Shown here in pieces: positions 24,822-37,484 of a DNA stretch of 64,000 nt; position 1 is the stretch's first letter, and the number at the start of each line of letters is the position of its first letter. This stretch comes from Sindora glabra (taxonomy: Eukaryota > Streptophyta > Magnoliopsida > Fabales > Fabaceae): the NCBI GenBank assembly GCA_020226215.1, contig CM035234.1, positions 930,001 through 994,000 on the forward strand, in the 5' to 3' direction. Under the pieces are notes generated by a model. That model did not search any database, had not been told where the DNA came from, and saw only the letters and a list, made by a program, of their open reading frames with translations. Both the position numbers and the translations under genes were made by a program.

Positions 24822-25656
24822 ATGTTCAAGATTGGTGGAGGCATTCTTTCTTTACACTGATGTCACCAATTCCAAGTTAGTCTCTCGAATTGTCTTGAAA
24901 AGAAAGGTCATATATTAATACGTATTGTTTTTGCCGTCTCGAGGACCATATCAGCTCAAAAATAGTGTTTGTGAGTTGCGGTTCAATTAGATTGTGGACT
25001 GAAGGAGGGATCAGCGCATCTAAAAAGTTCAGATGCACTCAAAGTTATATCAGTGCTAATAAGATTTGGATCCCTTCGCTTCCACATAATTGTTTCAAAG
25101 CAGTAATCACAAAATAATGGCCGATAGAATTATTTTATTTTTGCCCAGGCTAAATAAACACCGGGAACCTTTCATTGAAGATTTAAAAGTTTTCTTGTTC
25201 TTGCAGAGAACTGGAATTCCTGGAGAGCATGCAAGCTGGGAAATTGGAACTAAAAGTCGAATTCCTGAATGCTTCACTTGTATAATTTCTTATAGTAATT
25301 CCTTAATTGAATAATTTCCATGCCATGTCCAACACCCTTCGCTTAATGATCGGTTCTAATCGCACTTTTCTGCATGCCCATAATGTTTTTTGGCTATTCA
25401 CCGGAACCATATTCCAGATATCTTCCCCGTTCTAGCAGCTGCATACAAACCACACATACTCTTCATTCTGAGCTTATTTACAAAATTACTCAGGCTCCAA
25501 GCATGTAACAATCTCTTCTTAATTAACCTAACCTACTGCGGTCATTGTCTTGTTCGGCTTATCACATTTTGATAAATTAGGCTTGAATTATATTTTGTGA
25601 TTAGATTACAGAATCCTTATATTCTTACTGCTCCTTTTGATGCAACTACCGTGGAG
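24822..25656 (+). pseudogene. CGI-121/TPRKB (EKC/KEOPS complex subunit) pseudogene
   Basis: Plant CGI-121 blocks appear in order. MFKIGGGILSL starts at ATG 24822, a frameshift follows, and then comes LYTDVTNSK to 24885. ELEFLESMQAGKLELKVEFLNASL (25208-25279) lies between a good acceptor (TTGCAG) and donor (CTT|GTATAA). IPDIFPVLAAAYK follows at 25411. Further on come the decayed TLHSELIY and YSGSKHVT (about 25450-25510), and PYILTAPFDATTVE (25612-25656) before GTGAGA. The exon-intron order is kept, so this arose by DNA duplication rather than retrocopying. The functional protein is part of the KEOPS complex that makes the t6A base of tRNAs. Breaks are a frameshift in exon 1, a lost donor after TNSK and a frameshift near HSELIY. 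The C-terminal part is missing. Confidence 0.75.
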
Positions 25657-25699
25657 GTGAGATGATTTTTGAAGTAGCAAGTTGTTGCAATGTGTCCCA

Positions 25700-28600
25700 C
25701 TGCAAAATTGTGGAAAGCAAACGGTTACCTTTTTAAAATATTAAAATATGAATAAAAAGAAAATAACAATTTTTTTTATAATGCAATTGGAACATTGAAA
25801 GATATCTACCTTTTTAGAATTTGAATTTGAAAGTTGGTTACACACGGGAAATATATTTGTATTCTATAACGTCCATTCAAAAAATAATATTTGTTTATTC
25901 TAATTCTATCTTTAAAATGTGATGTATTATACTTATAAGAGTGCATAAAGTTATTATTTTTTAAACAATATACATGCTCATAGCAATTTCTACAAAGTAA
26001 TACTTATGAAAATATATTTTTAAACAAAAATAAAGAAAGAAATTTTTTAGATGCTATTTTTGTAATGTTGCAACAATATTCACATGTTTTAATTAATTTT
26101 ATTTTTAAAATTTTATAAAAACACTAGTATGATTATTTTAATTTTAATTAATTAATTATCAAATTTATCCAACTTAACGGTAATATTTGAACAAAAGAAA
26201 GTGCCTCATGTTAATCACCATCATGATTACACCTACAATTAGATTACTTAATTTCGATACATCATAAGAATAATTTTTTATTATTTTTTAAGAAAAATTT
26301 ACTTTATTAGTTTTAAGATATTTTTATTTTATTGTTTTTGAAATATTTTTTATTTTATTTTAGAAATATTTTTAATAAAACATTTGTAATAAAGTTTTAA
26401 AATTATAAAATAAAAAAGAATTATTTTAAGTAATTTTATTTATCTATTTGTTTATTTTTTTAGAAAAAAGCACCAAATTAATAATTTTAAATTTAAAGTA
26501 TCAAATTTATCTAACTCTATGGTTAAATTTGAATAAAGAGATTACAAAGAAAAAATTGAAATCATAATTTTAATATTATTTTATAATTTTTAAAATTTTA
26601 AATTTATCCAACTTCATAGTTAAATTTGAATAAGAAAATTACTTATAAAAATTGAATTCATAATTTTTAAAGTATTAAATTCGCTTAACTTCATTACTAA
26701 ATTAAAAATAAGAAATTATTCAAGAAAATTGAAATTTATATTTGTTACATTTGTAATTAATTTCAACATTATTATAAAAATATATAATATATTTTTAAAT
26801 AAAAATATAAATTATAGGTGCACATAATAAATATAAGATATTTTTATATATAAAAATATTGAGTTTTTTTAGTTTAATCAACTTGCCTAATTAAACTTTA
26901 AAAATATTTTTTACCATAAAAATATTAAAATAATTTGAACTTTTAAATTATTTTAATTTGTTCTATCATAAAAATTACATAAAACAATATCTTAATAGCA
27001 TTATTAGAATACAAAAAGGATTTTTTTAAAGTAAATAATAATAAAAGTAAAAAAATAAAAAATGAAAAGTTAGAAAAGTAGGTGGATATATGGACTTTGG
27101 CCTTCAATTTGTTTCAAGTGAGCCTATTATTTAATGGATTTCATTCTTTTTTTTTAGTAGAATATATGTAATATATAGTACTATGCCATGTCGCAAAGAT
27201 TCAATTCTTGCACCATTAAACCTTTTAAACAAGAAAAGCATGAACCTATCCCTAATTAGTATTGAAACTAAAAACATGTGAGTTGTATAATCTAATGCCA
27301 CTAAAGATCATCGTAGAAGTTTGGAAAGCTAAATTTCACATTTGACTTCTTGGCAGGTTTTTCAAATGAATGGTTAAGGAGTTGAATATCACCAAAAATA
27401 TGAAAAGAGAAAGTTTCCGGTTAGATTGCATGTTGTAAGTCCCTTCTCATCAGCAAACAATAACAATCAGTTAAGAGTGGAGAATACAGAAGGAGAACCT
27501 TTTGTCGATGTTGGAACCAACTAAGCATCGCTAAAAAATGAAGAAACTTAGACACCTTATTATGTTATCTTTCTAGTTCTAATTTGTGGTTATCTAAGCT
27601 TTTGAAGTATGTTAGCAATTGAAGGAGAGAGAATGGAAGAGATGCCAACTAGTTGTAGTCAAGTGAGGAAAAGAGAACTACTTATGATGAAAGATATCAA
27701 CGCCAATGATAAGTCTACTGGAAATAACAACACTTTTGGAAAGAGAGAAGAGCAAAATGGATGAAGGAAAAAGAGAAGCAAAAAAAGAAAGAAAGAAGGG
27801 AGAAGGGACAATAAAAAGAGAAGAAAAGCAATGATAAGAAAAGGAAAAAGAGAAATAGTAAAGAAGGAGAGAAAAGAAGAAGAAAAAAAAAGAATTCTTC
27901 AACTTTGAGATGAAAATCTATATGATTTACCGATACCAAGAAGATTAATAGAAAAAGTGATGATTAATATTACATGGTTCTTATGGTTCTTTTTTTTCTT
28001 TTTCAAATGGTATATATGTATTTTCATTGCTAACATGTGAAAAATGAATAAGAAATTATGTGGATCTACTTTTATTGGTAAGCTAAAAGATGTCGTTGTT
28101 TTTAAACATTAGCTACTGCTATTTGTTTAGTACTATCATATAAACTTTTTTTCTTAGAATCATTTCAAAATTGTTTTATCTAATTGTGAAAATAAGAATA
28201 AGTAGGCATGCAATAAGTATCATGGATTCAATTGAAGGAAATTGAGTGAAAAAAAAAAGAGATTAAGAACGACATAAATGGTTGGAAAAGTGAGGGAGGT
28301 GGAAATAAAAAGTGAAAAGGATTTTTAATGTGATAAGGGCATTTTGATAATTTTAAGGTATTTCAAAGGTAAAATAGAAAAAATTACTCATAAACCTCAC
28401 CCATATACATTTACTTAATTCCAACTATACATTAGCCTTTATATAATTTATTTCATTTTATTCATATATAAAACTCTATTATTATTTATTAAACTATCAC
28501 CCTAATAACAATTATAATAATTAAATTAATATTTTTAACACATAAAAATACTTTTAAATATTCTTAATTTTCTGAGGGGTATAACAAATGCCTATTAACT

Positions 28601-30720
28601 TAAAGGTGTTCTTATGTACTCACACCTATGTCATTTCGAAAGGTAACCAACAGTTTGTAGATTTGAAAACAAAGAGAATTTGGGTAGGATATAATTTTTA
28701 TTATATATATATATATACATTACATTATAAATTTTTGTATATCATAAATGTTTAACTTTCAAATTTAATTTTACAAAACTAACTATTCTAGGATTTTAAA
28801 TGTGTAGCCTTATTAGGGATTTATTGAGAGCGGTGATAATAGCTTTACATAGGTTGATAAGATTTCACCACAGCTGGAAGCAGTTGATGGACGAAACCAA
28901 AAGGCCACATTTATACATAGGACTAGAGGCACGTGAGGTTACGAGACCATCATTTATCAGGCTTGGTTCCTCTTCACAACCTAAGCTAAAAAAACTATAA
29001 ATTACCATTCAACGATAGCATGTGGAGCTCAAGGCAACACAAAAAAGGATGATAACTCAGGAACAATAGCTTACTTTTTAGCAATTAATGATTGAGAAGC
29101 ATTAGTGCAACATCAATATGTTGTTCAAGAGACTGGAGATGGTCATCGCCATTATTTCCTGATAGCAGCTACTGCTAGCTTATTAGAGATATAATTACCT
29201 TAGGAACAACTAGTAGTGAGATGCAAATAGTTAATAGCTTACAAGTTTTATCTTTATATGTATATATACATTTGTATTTTTTTATATTAGATTTCCTTAA
29301 TTTTATTTTTTATGAAATATAAGTAAAATATTTACATTTAATTTTAATTTATGAAATTTAATTTCAATATTTGATTATTGATAAGGTTTAAACCTTATGA
29401 ATTTGGATTATTGTAAGGTGTTTACTAATTAGCTTGTTACAAAAATAGGTAACACATAAAAAATATATCTTAAAGATGATTTTTTGAATATGACATTGCT
29501 AATTTTGCAAGAATTTCCTAATTTAGCAATAAAATTATCAATGAATCAAAATTAATGATGTAATATTCTATCAATAACTCCTTATTTAGCAATAGATATA
29601 GTAATAAGCTCCATTTAATGATAAAATTATCTGTCATTAGATTCCATTTCAACCATAGAAATTCTATTAGTAAATACTAATTTAGTAACAGATTATGGTG
29701 TCACTAATTCCATTCATCATTTATTTTATTTGTCATTTTGCTCTTTTGTAAAATTTATTAGATAACTTTATTAAGTTATAGTAGAGGTAATTTTGTCATT
29801 TAAAAAAATTAAATTTTCTTATTCTATTTTACTTTTCAATTAAATCAAATAAATTAATATATTTATCATTTTCTATTCATTTATTTTCTATACATCTAAA
29901 TAATAAGTGAAAAAGTAGATTTCCATATATTTTTCTTTCTATTTATTTTCTTTTCATACTTTTTCTTCCTACATCCAAAAAAAGGATTAGAGATATCCAA
30001 ATGAACTCTTTTGAAATACTCTAGTATTAAGCATATTGTTTAAAATAAAATAAAATGTCGTATCAATTAATAAATGAGTGGAATTCAATCAATGATGCAT
30101 ACGCTTCCAAAAGCAAAGAAGTATATTTCTTCCTAACAAATTGTTACCCTACTTCATTTATGTTCAACTCATACCTATAAGTTATAACTCACAGCACCCA
30201 ACCCATCCCATGATAACACATAATTTAGATTACTACTCTCATTATTTCATTACCATTTTCAATCTCTTCACTGCTTAATTGTTATTTTTAACATCTTTTT
30301 TCATTGTTATTTTTAACAAAGACCTCATTGTTACTGGTGACAGTGACTTTAAAATTAATTAGTTACAATTCTTAAAAGAGCACTCAACAACTTTAATGTA
30401 TTTCATTACATTATCAAATGGTTGTAATCTTTCCTAAAAAAATTCCTTATTTAATATACTAAATATTATAGTGAAGAAATTGAACATGGGAATTTGGTAG
30501 AGTTTACAAAGGAGTAATATTAGAAAGCAATCCTTTTAATTTGCCTTTAATACAAATTTTGGTGAAAAGAAGCCCAAGCAAAAGAATTCTTGACTAATAT
30601 CATGTAAATGATTTATTTGCTAAATAAAAAATCATTTGTTCCACTCCTAACATATAGATATAATTACTTTGTTAATGTCTTTCATATATACAATGTAATT
30701 ACTTCTATTAATTTATTTGA
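25700..30720. other. AT-rich spacer, no supportable gene
   Basis: The sequence is AT-rich with a purine-rich tract at 27730-27900 (AAGAGAAG-type) that gives spurious Phe/Ser-rich frames on the other strand. A somewhat more balanced stretch at 28800-29200 has a 66-codon open frame without any domain I recognise. Short TA runs occur near 28700. Confidence 0.5.
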
Positions 30721-30727
30721 TTATAGG

Positions 30728-30900
30728 CAAAAATTAATTGGTTGAATCTACTCCAACATCTAAATATTATAAGGCTAATTAGCTATTGTGAGAAGCATCT
30801 TTTTCACATTATTTATAAATTTGCTGAAAAAGAAGATTTGAAAGAAAGATTGCCAAGTTCATTAAAGTGTTCATTTTACTATATTTCAACTCTTTCAATC
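30728..30900 (+). pseudogene. Receptor-like protein kinase fragment
   Basis: After the acceptor-like TTATAG the frame reads NLLQHLNIIRLISYCEKH, then IIYKFAEKEDLKERL. This resembles the kinase segment HxNxVxLxGYC...LVYEYxENGSLxxxL (helix C end to hinge) of plant receptor-like kinases, including LysM-type ones. No other kinase subdomain is seen nearby, and the flanks are AT-rich. A captured or decayed single exon is likely. Confidence 0.45.
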
Positions 30901-31171
30901 ATACATTTTACATTGAAGCATAAAAAATATGTCATTGTCACTATAATAAACTATATTATTTAAAGTATAAATCATTAAAATTCATGAATTAACTTCACCC
31001 ACTGATTTCTCTCAAAGTTATTTCAATACTTATTTAATAACTTAGTTCACAAATAATTAAATGATTGGAATGGGTTTAACCAAGTTCAAAGCTTTATGAA
31101 CTACTTTAATGCACACAATTTTATGATTGTGTGGGCTTTCATAATTGGAGAAATTAGAAGATTAAAACAGA

Positions 31172-32222
31172 TAGGGCCGTGTCTATGGATAAACAAGTAA
31201 GACACTTACCTTAGGCCCATTTATATTTTTTTTATTTTGTATAATCATTTATTAATGACTAACATACTAGTAATTGAACAAAAGGAGTGGTTGTTTTTCT
31301 CTCAAAATACAAAACACTAACATATAATACTATCACTATCAAGCCTAAAACTATACTTTTGTTCACTTTATTAATTAAGGAGTGTTATATCATAAATTAA
31401 TAAAATGCACACATAATTTAGTTGCATATTTAAATGTATTATTTAGAAGTTATATGTTAATAATCTAATAGTAATATTATGTTTATATATTATTACCAAT
31501 TAATAATTTTTAATATTATAATTTATAACAATCATTTTTTAAACTATATATACCATAAAATTTCAATATTTTCTCTTCAAATTCCTTAGCTATCACATTT
31601 TGTTCTTTCTTCTCACTCTTATCTTCAAACTCTTTTAAAGTAAATTAATATTAAATTGTTGTAATAGATAGTACAACGTACAACTCTCTTTGTTTTCAAG
31701 TTTTTAGGTTCTATTAGTTCATCATTTTTTATATTTACTTTGCATATCTATTTTATTTATATTTTTATTGTTGTTATTAATTTATTTTTATACTTTATAA
31801 TAATAGAATATGTTAAATAGAAAGTATGAGTTCAGCATTGAAAAATTAAAAAATAAAGAAAAGTTAAAAAGTTAATTCAATCTCGACACGATACTCTTGA
31901 TAAATTTGTTACTATTTATTGTATGCATTGCTCATAGAATATTATTGAAAATACCTGTAACAGTTACTACTATAAAAAAATATTTCAAAATTAAAATTGC
32001 TTAAATTCTATCTGAGATTAATTATTTATAAGATAGATTAAATGGATTAGACATAATATCTATTGAAAGTGAAATGTTGAAATAACTTAATTGCAAAACT
32101 TTGATAAATAATTTTGCAACTCAGAAAATTAAAAGAATAATATAAGAATTTGATAATTTATATTATATTAGGCCGCTTTAGTAATTTTGCCTAAGGCCCT
32201 AAAATATTTAGACACGACACTA
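31172..32222 (+). mobile_element. hAT-family element, internally deleted, with degraded 8-bp target duplication
   Basis: The left end TAGGGCCGTGTCTATG and the right end, read inverted as TAGTGTCGTGTCTAAAT, match in the outer bases. Flanking octamers are AAAACAGA (31164-31171) and AAAGTAGA (32223-32230), equal at six of eight positions. Inside, 31815-31910 encodes RKYEFSIEKLKNKEK and (shifted) LIQSRHDTLDKFV, the N-terminal region of plant hAT transposases of the zinc-finger MYM/TTF-like group. At 31985-32130 lie KLKLLKFYLR, DRLNGLDIISIESEML and NNFATQKIKR, the C-terminal hAT dimerisation region. The whole catalytic middle is missing, so this is a non-autonomous deletion derivative. Confidence 0.7.
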
Positions 32223-32372
32223 AAAGTAGAGGAACCCAAATATCACTAAGAAGTGATGCATTAAATGCATCAATTTATTTAATTACATTTATTAATTAAG
32301 GTACAGAGCACTTGGGAAGAGCTTATGTAAAATAAATAGAAAGCATAGTTTTAACTAGTGCCTTAACTTATT

Positions 32373-33880
32373 TCGATTTATAAAAAAGCTTAATGTTACT
32401 TTTGATTCCTGTAGTATATATTTTGTTTATATTAGATCCTTCTAAAATATAAAAATTTATTTTGATCCCTCTAAAGTTAAAATTTAAACATTTTTGGTCT
32501 AAAAGTTATTTTTTTGTTAAATGATTAACGACAACTAACTTGGAAAAAAGAAAAAAAGGGAAAGAAAAAGAAAAAAAAAGAAAATTGAATATGTAATTTA
32601 TTTATTTATTAAAATGAGAAAAATAAAAATAAAAAATAAAAACACTCAAAATATTAAATTACTAATTGTAGTAAATAATATATCAAAATATTTAAAATGA
32701 TAATAAGTAATTTATTTATTTTTTAAAGTAATTACCAATTATTTTTAAAATCATATTTAATTAAAATTTTAAATTTATCATGACATATTTAAAGTTCTAT
32801 TTCATGACAATAGATAGAATAATTGACCATTAATATATTTAAGCATGTAATTTATTTTATGTTTAAATAATAAATTATTTTTTATAATAAACATTCAATC
32901 ATAAATTTCCTTTACTATCATATCTCTTAAGAAAATTAATTATTATTAGAAAGTATCCTAAATATCAAATTATTTTTCACACTTTAATAAATTATTAATC
33001 ACTTATTTTTCATTTCTATAGTAAATAAGTATACCTTTTTAATTTAATTTATTATAAATTAAATACACTTAAACTAAAATGATTCGGGCACACCTAAAAA
33101 GAAAGAAAATAGTGATAAAAAAGAGAAAAGATGTATGCTTAAAATAATTTGAATATATTTAAAAATAATAAATTAAAATTCAAAGTATACTCATTTAGTA
33201 TGATGATGAAAATATGTAGTTAATTATTTATCAGTGTGTGTAAAATAATTTAATATTTGAGATATTTTCTATTAATGATTGAATTTCTTGAGAAATATTT
33301 GATGTAAAAAATTTTAGTAAAAGAAAATTTGTAATTGGATGAATAACTTGTAAAAAATAACTTATCATTTAAACATAAATTATATTATACACTCAAATTC
33401 ATTAATACTCAATTATTCTATCTAGTGAGATAAAATGGAGCTCTAAATATATTGTGATAAATTTTAAATTCTTAATTATATATGATTTTAAAATAGTTAC
33501 TATTTCATTAATTACTTTAAAAATAAATGAATTGCTTATTTTTTAAAATATTTTGATATATCATTTACTATGGTTGGTAATTAAATATTTTAAGTGTTTT
33601 CCATTTTTACTTTTATTTTTATTTTTCTCATTTTAATGAATAAATTAATTTTATATTTTTATTTCTTTTTTCTTATTTTATTCTTTTTATTTCTCTCATT
33701 TTTTCCAAAGTTAGTTTCAATTAAGATTAATAAGAATATAACTTTTAGACAAAAAGTGTTCAAATTTTAATTTTAAAGAGATCAAAATAATTTTTTATAT
33801 TTTAGAAGGACCAAATGTAAACTAAATATATATTATAGGAGTTAAAAATAAAATTAAAATTTTATAAAATTACCTAACAG
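32373..33880. mobile_element. Foldback element with ~650-700 bp inverted arms
   Basis: The outer left sequence TTAGATCCTTCTAAAATATA (from 32433) is matched in inverse orientation on the right by TATATTTTAGAAGGACCAAA (near 33800). The arms then continue to match imperfectly inward through AAAATGAGAAAAATAAAAAT, AGATAGAATAATTGA and GTAAATAAGTATAC (left, about 33021-33034), against GTATACTCATTTAGTAT on the right (about 33185). The unmatched centre is only about 150 bases. No coding sequence is present. Terminal words of the GGGACCAAAATG type are common in Mutator-like MITEs, but no target duplication could be fixed. Confidence 0.7.
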
Positions 33881-34249
33881 AATCAAAAATTGAAAGCCCT
33901 ACTCAATAATATTTGGTCTTAACAATAAAGAAACTATATATACATTACTTGTTTGAAACACACTTTGAAGTCCTATACTTTTCAATCTCTTCTACAATTC
34001 TTCCAAGAAATCTTTCAACAATAATAATTTGAAAGTTTTTGTTTGTAGTTGCCTAATGTGATCAATGGCAAATTTAGAATAAAAAAATGTGTTATTCAAC
34101 TAGTTGGAATGAAAATAAACAAGAATGCAAATAAGAATGAAAATAAAAAAACTGCCATTCTTTATGTTTGAAAGAAAAGAACAAATAAATTAAAATTATA
34201 TTTTTTGTTTGGTTTGATAGAAAAAAAGTGGAAGGAAAGTAAACATTAG

Positions 34250-34625
34250 ACAATAGTTAAACCTTGTTATACGGTAGTAATAATTATACCCTGTTATATA
34301 GTAGCAACTTGCTATATAGCAGCAGTTGGCTATACAACTCATGACAATTTTGTTTGTAGTTGCTTTATTGCATTTTATTAAGTAATTTAGATAACTAGCT
34401 TCTTTAAAGATTAAGGAATTATCTTTAGGAAATTTTAGGAATTAAGTATTGCATTGAATATAAAGGGGAATTAAGGGTTTTTATTTTTTGAAAGAAATAT
34501 AGAGTTATTTCCAATTTTTTCTAGTTTATTAATTAGAGAATAATTCACCTTAACTATGTATTCAACTTTCATTTCATTCTTTCATGCCATGTTTATCAAT
34601 TAAGCCCTAAAATTTCTTATCTTAC
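34250..34625 (+). mobile_element. Probable 5' LTR remnant of a Ty3/gypsy element
   Basis: The stretch leads directly into a degraded primer-binding-like motif (ATTTGGCATTAAAG near 34630) and then the gag region. It contains an LTR-like leader (GGAATTAAGTATTGCATTG, AATATAAAGGGGAATTAAGG, a TAGAGAATAATTCACC block). The left border is uncertain, and no second LTR was found. Confidence 0.4.
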
Positions 34626-34719
34626 ATTAATTTGGCATTAAAGTAAGTATCGATCCAAAGCTCTAGTTGTGAGGAGAGCAAGATTTTTTTGGCTAACTTA
34701 AGTCCAAGGGATAATATAC

Positions 34720-35620
34720 TTAAGAAGAATGAAGGAGCAACTTGCACAAGAGGTGAGAAAATTCAAATAGGGGTCATGATAAACTTTATATGGAACAATT
34801 GGAAGGTGATCTTCAAAATCCAATCCTACTAGAAGTTGATAATGAAGGCAAAGGAATTGTTAATCCATTTAGTAATCAAATGATTTGTGATTAGTTCAAA
34901 CTTAGTAAATTATAGGAATGGTAGATTGGAGCAATATTTAACTAAAGTGCTAAATTTAAATTCGAAAATTTGTGTTGAAGTTTTAGATTTTTATAGAAAG
35001 ATGCATGCTAAAGACTTTTTTAATTGAGAAGCATTAGTGAAAACTTATTTTGAATGGAAGCCTATGTTAAAAGTGAGAAAGTTTTTGTTTGTTAAGTTAA
35101 AATTGAAAGGAATTGCCCTTCAATGGTCAAGAAGACCAAAAAAGTAATGTGTTAGGCAAGGGAAGTAAATAATTTAAATATGGGATTCAATGGAAGCAAA
35201 ACTTAGGAAATATTTCCTCCCAACAAGTTATATAATAAATCTATATAATAGATTTCATGGCTTATGGCAACAAGAGTTAAGTGTAAAAGACTATACAGTA
35301 GAATTTTATAACTAGTCAACAAGTCTTATATTGAATGAGATTGATGAATAACTTATAGTTTGGTATCCATGTTATCTAAATCTTGATTTAAGGATGAGAT
35401 AGGAGTTGGTCATATTTTTAATCTCAAAGATGCCTATCACTGGCCTTTCTTGTAGAAGAAAAGATAGTTTGTTATGAGGTTAGACGTCCCACACAAACTC
35501 TAATGATCATTGAAGCTAATTCAAGAAATAGTCAAGATAGCATCTAGGTACAAATTTGCTTCTAAAACTATTGCTAAGTTTCAGAAGAAATGAGAAAGGC
35601 AAGGTAAATTCATACAACTC
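34720..35620 (+). pseudogene. Ty3/gypsy gag remnant
   Basis: Gag-like pieces lie in order but in shifting frames: LYMEQLEGDLQNPI near 34775, then FEWKPMLKVRKVLFVKLKLK near 35045 with GIALQW. Further on come WDSMEAKLRKYFLPTSYI, LYNRFHGLWQQELSVKDYT and EFYN. This is the plant gypsy Retrotrans_gag arrangement. Many stops and frameshifts are present, and no protease, reverse transcriptase or integrase follows, so the element is truncated. Confidence 0.65.
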
Positions 35621-35690
35621 GCTTATAGATTTATCCCCTTCTTCCTTTGTTTTCTTCGTTTCATCTTGTAAGAATATGACATAGGTCCAC

Positions 35691-36005
35691 TCCCAATAAT
35701 TTCAACCACTTAGGAGATTTAAAATAAAAAAAATATGATAAATAGTTATAAATTATTATATAACTCTTATTTATTTATATTTACTTTGTTTAATTGAAAA
35801 AAATAAAAATTTTGTTAAGAGTATTTAGTTTGAATGACATATGTTCATACCTAATAGTTTCAACCACTTAGAAGATTTAAAATAAAAAAATATAATAAAT
35901 AATTACAAATTATTATATAACTCTTATTTATTTATATTATGCTTTGTTTTATTTAAAAAATAAAATTTTATTGAAAGTATTTAATTCAAGTGATATATGA
36001 TGTTA
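35691..36005 (+). repeat. 158-bp tandem duplication
   Basis: TTCAACCACTTAGGAGATTT at 35701 recurs as TTCAACCACTTAGAAGATTT at 35859, and the next 140 bases follow suit (TTATATAACTCTTATTTATT shared). Two copies, non-coding. Confidence 0.8.
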
Positions 36006-36051
36006 TTTGAAGGTTTTACCTTTTTTACATCCTAAATCCAATTCTAGAATC

Positions 36052-36405
36052 TTACATTTATGCATTTAGTAATTTAATCATCTCTATTCTTATTAAAAAA
36101 AATATAGAAATATAACCCTTTCTCTTTTTTAGGATTGAGAAATGAGTGGGAAAAAAGGATAAAAGAAAATTTAAAGATTAATTTTTGTTGCTATGATCTC
36201 TTAGTATTTTAAAATTTTTTAATTTATTCTTACATTTATGCATTTAGTAGTTTAATCATTTTTATTCTTACTAAAAAATATAGAAATATAACCCTTTCTC
36301 TTTTTAGGATTGAGAAATTAATGGGAAAAAAGGATAAAAGAAAATTTAAAGATTAATTTTTGTTGTTATGATCTTTTAGTATTTTAAAATTTTTTAATTT
36401 ATTCT
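36052..36405 (+). repeat. 178-bp tandem duplication
   Basis: TTACATTTATGCATTTAGTA at 36052 recurs at 36230, with near-identical continuation (AGAAATATAACCCTTTCTCT and GGATAAAAGAAAATTTAAAG). The two copies differ at few positions, so this is recent. Non-coding. Confidence 0.9.
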
Positions 36406-37451
36406 CTTTTATTTTCTTTCTAATTAAAATTTTTCTTCCTTTTCTCTCCTCCTTTCATTTTTCTTTCTCTCATCTTTTACCTTCAAATGGTTAATATCTA
36501 GAAGTCTATAGATTTATTTGTTTATTATTTTTAAAAAATAATTTTTTATTTTTATTTTTAAAAACAGAAAAATCCATTTAGAAAGCTGTCTTTAGAATTT
36601 TTTTTAAAAATAATTCTTCTTAACTTAAAAATAAAAAATAAATTTTAAATATTTTCTTAATTTTTTATTCTTAATATCAATTTTATAATTATATGAAATA
36701 TTTTATTATTTATAATATCCTCTAATATTTATTTTTTGTGATTTAAAAATAATTTTTAAAAATAAGAAAATAAATTTTAAAATATAAAAATAAAAATATA
36801 TGAAAATACACTTTATATTCCTATAAAAAATTTCATATAACTTGTTTCGGTGGCTTCGTTGATGATCAAAATAAGGAAAAAGCTTGTAAAATTAGGTGCA
36901 CTTAGTTCATTATTAAATTATTAATATTGAAATTTGAAGGGACCCCTTTATCTTCTCCATCGGTGTCCCCCAGGAGAGGAAGATGAATTCTAATTTCTCC
37001 ACCAAACATGTCGTTGTTGTTATTATCCCTTTTGCACCAAAACAAAGCTAATAATTTCTTAGTGGAAAAAAATAAAAAAAAATATTCCAGCAGTCAGCAC
37101 TCAGCCGATGATGAACGAGCGAACGCTAGACAATAAATACCAGAAATTGCGCTTTTTTTTTCGAATTATCACTTATTTATTTGTTTACAAAGAGGCAGAG
37201 ACGAAGCAGATATAAGGGTGAGCTCTCTCTCTCTTTCCCTTTCCATCCAATGGCGGATATATCAATGCTTACCACGGCCCGTTCATCTTTCCTCAATAGT
37301 CAATACCCAGAAGTCACATTCTCGTATCTCTGCTATGTTATTTGATTTGAGTTCGACTGGCCCTTTTTCTTCACTTTAACCCCATTATTGAATAGCTGTA
37401 AAAGGTCAATCTTCTTCAAATTTCCTCTTCCTCTGACCCATATATAAATTT

Positions 37452-37484
<33 letters not shown>

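Noticed and set aside
27678..27939. Overlapping Phe/Ser-rich frames on the minus strand
   Set aside because: They are the complement of a purine-rich low-complexity tract, in two frames at once.
28800..29000. 66-codon plus-strand frame in a balanced stretch
   Set aside because: No domain, no splice context and no similarity I can name; probably chance or an old transposon piece.
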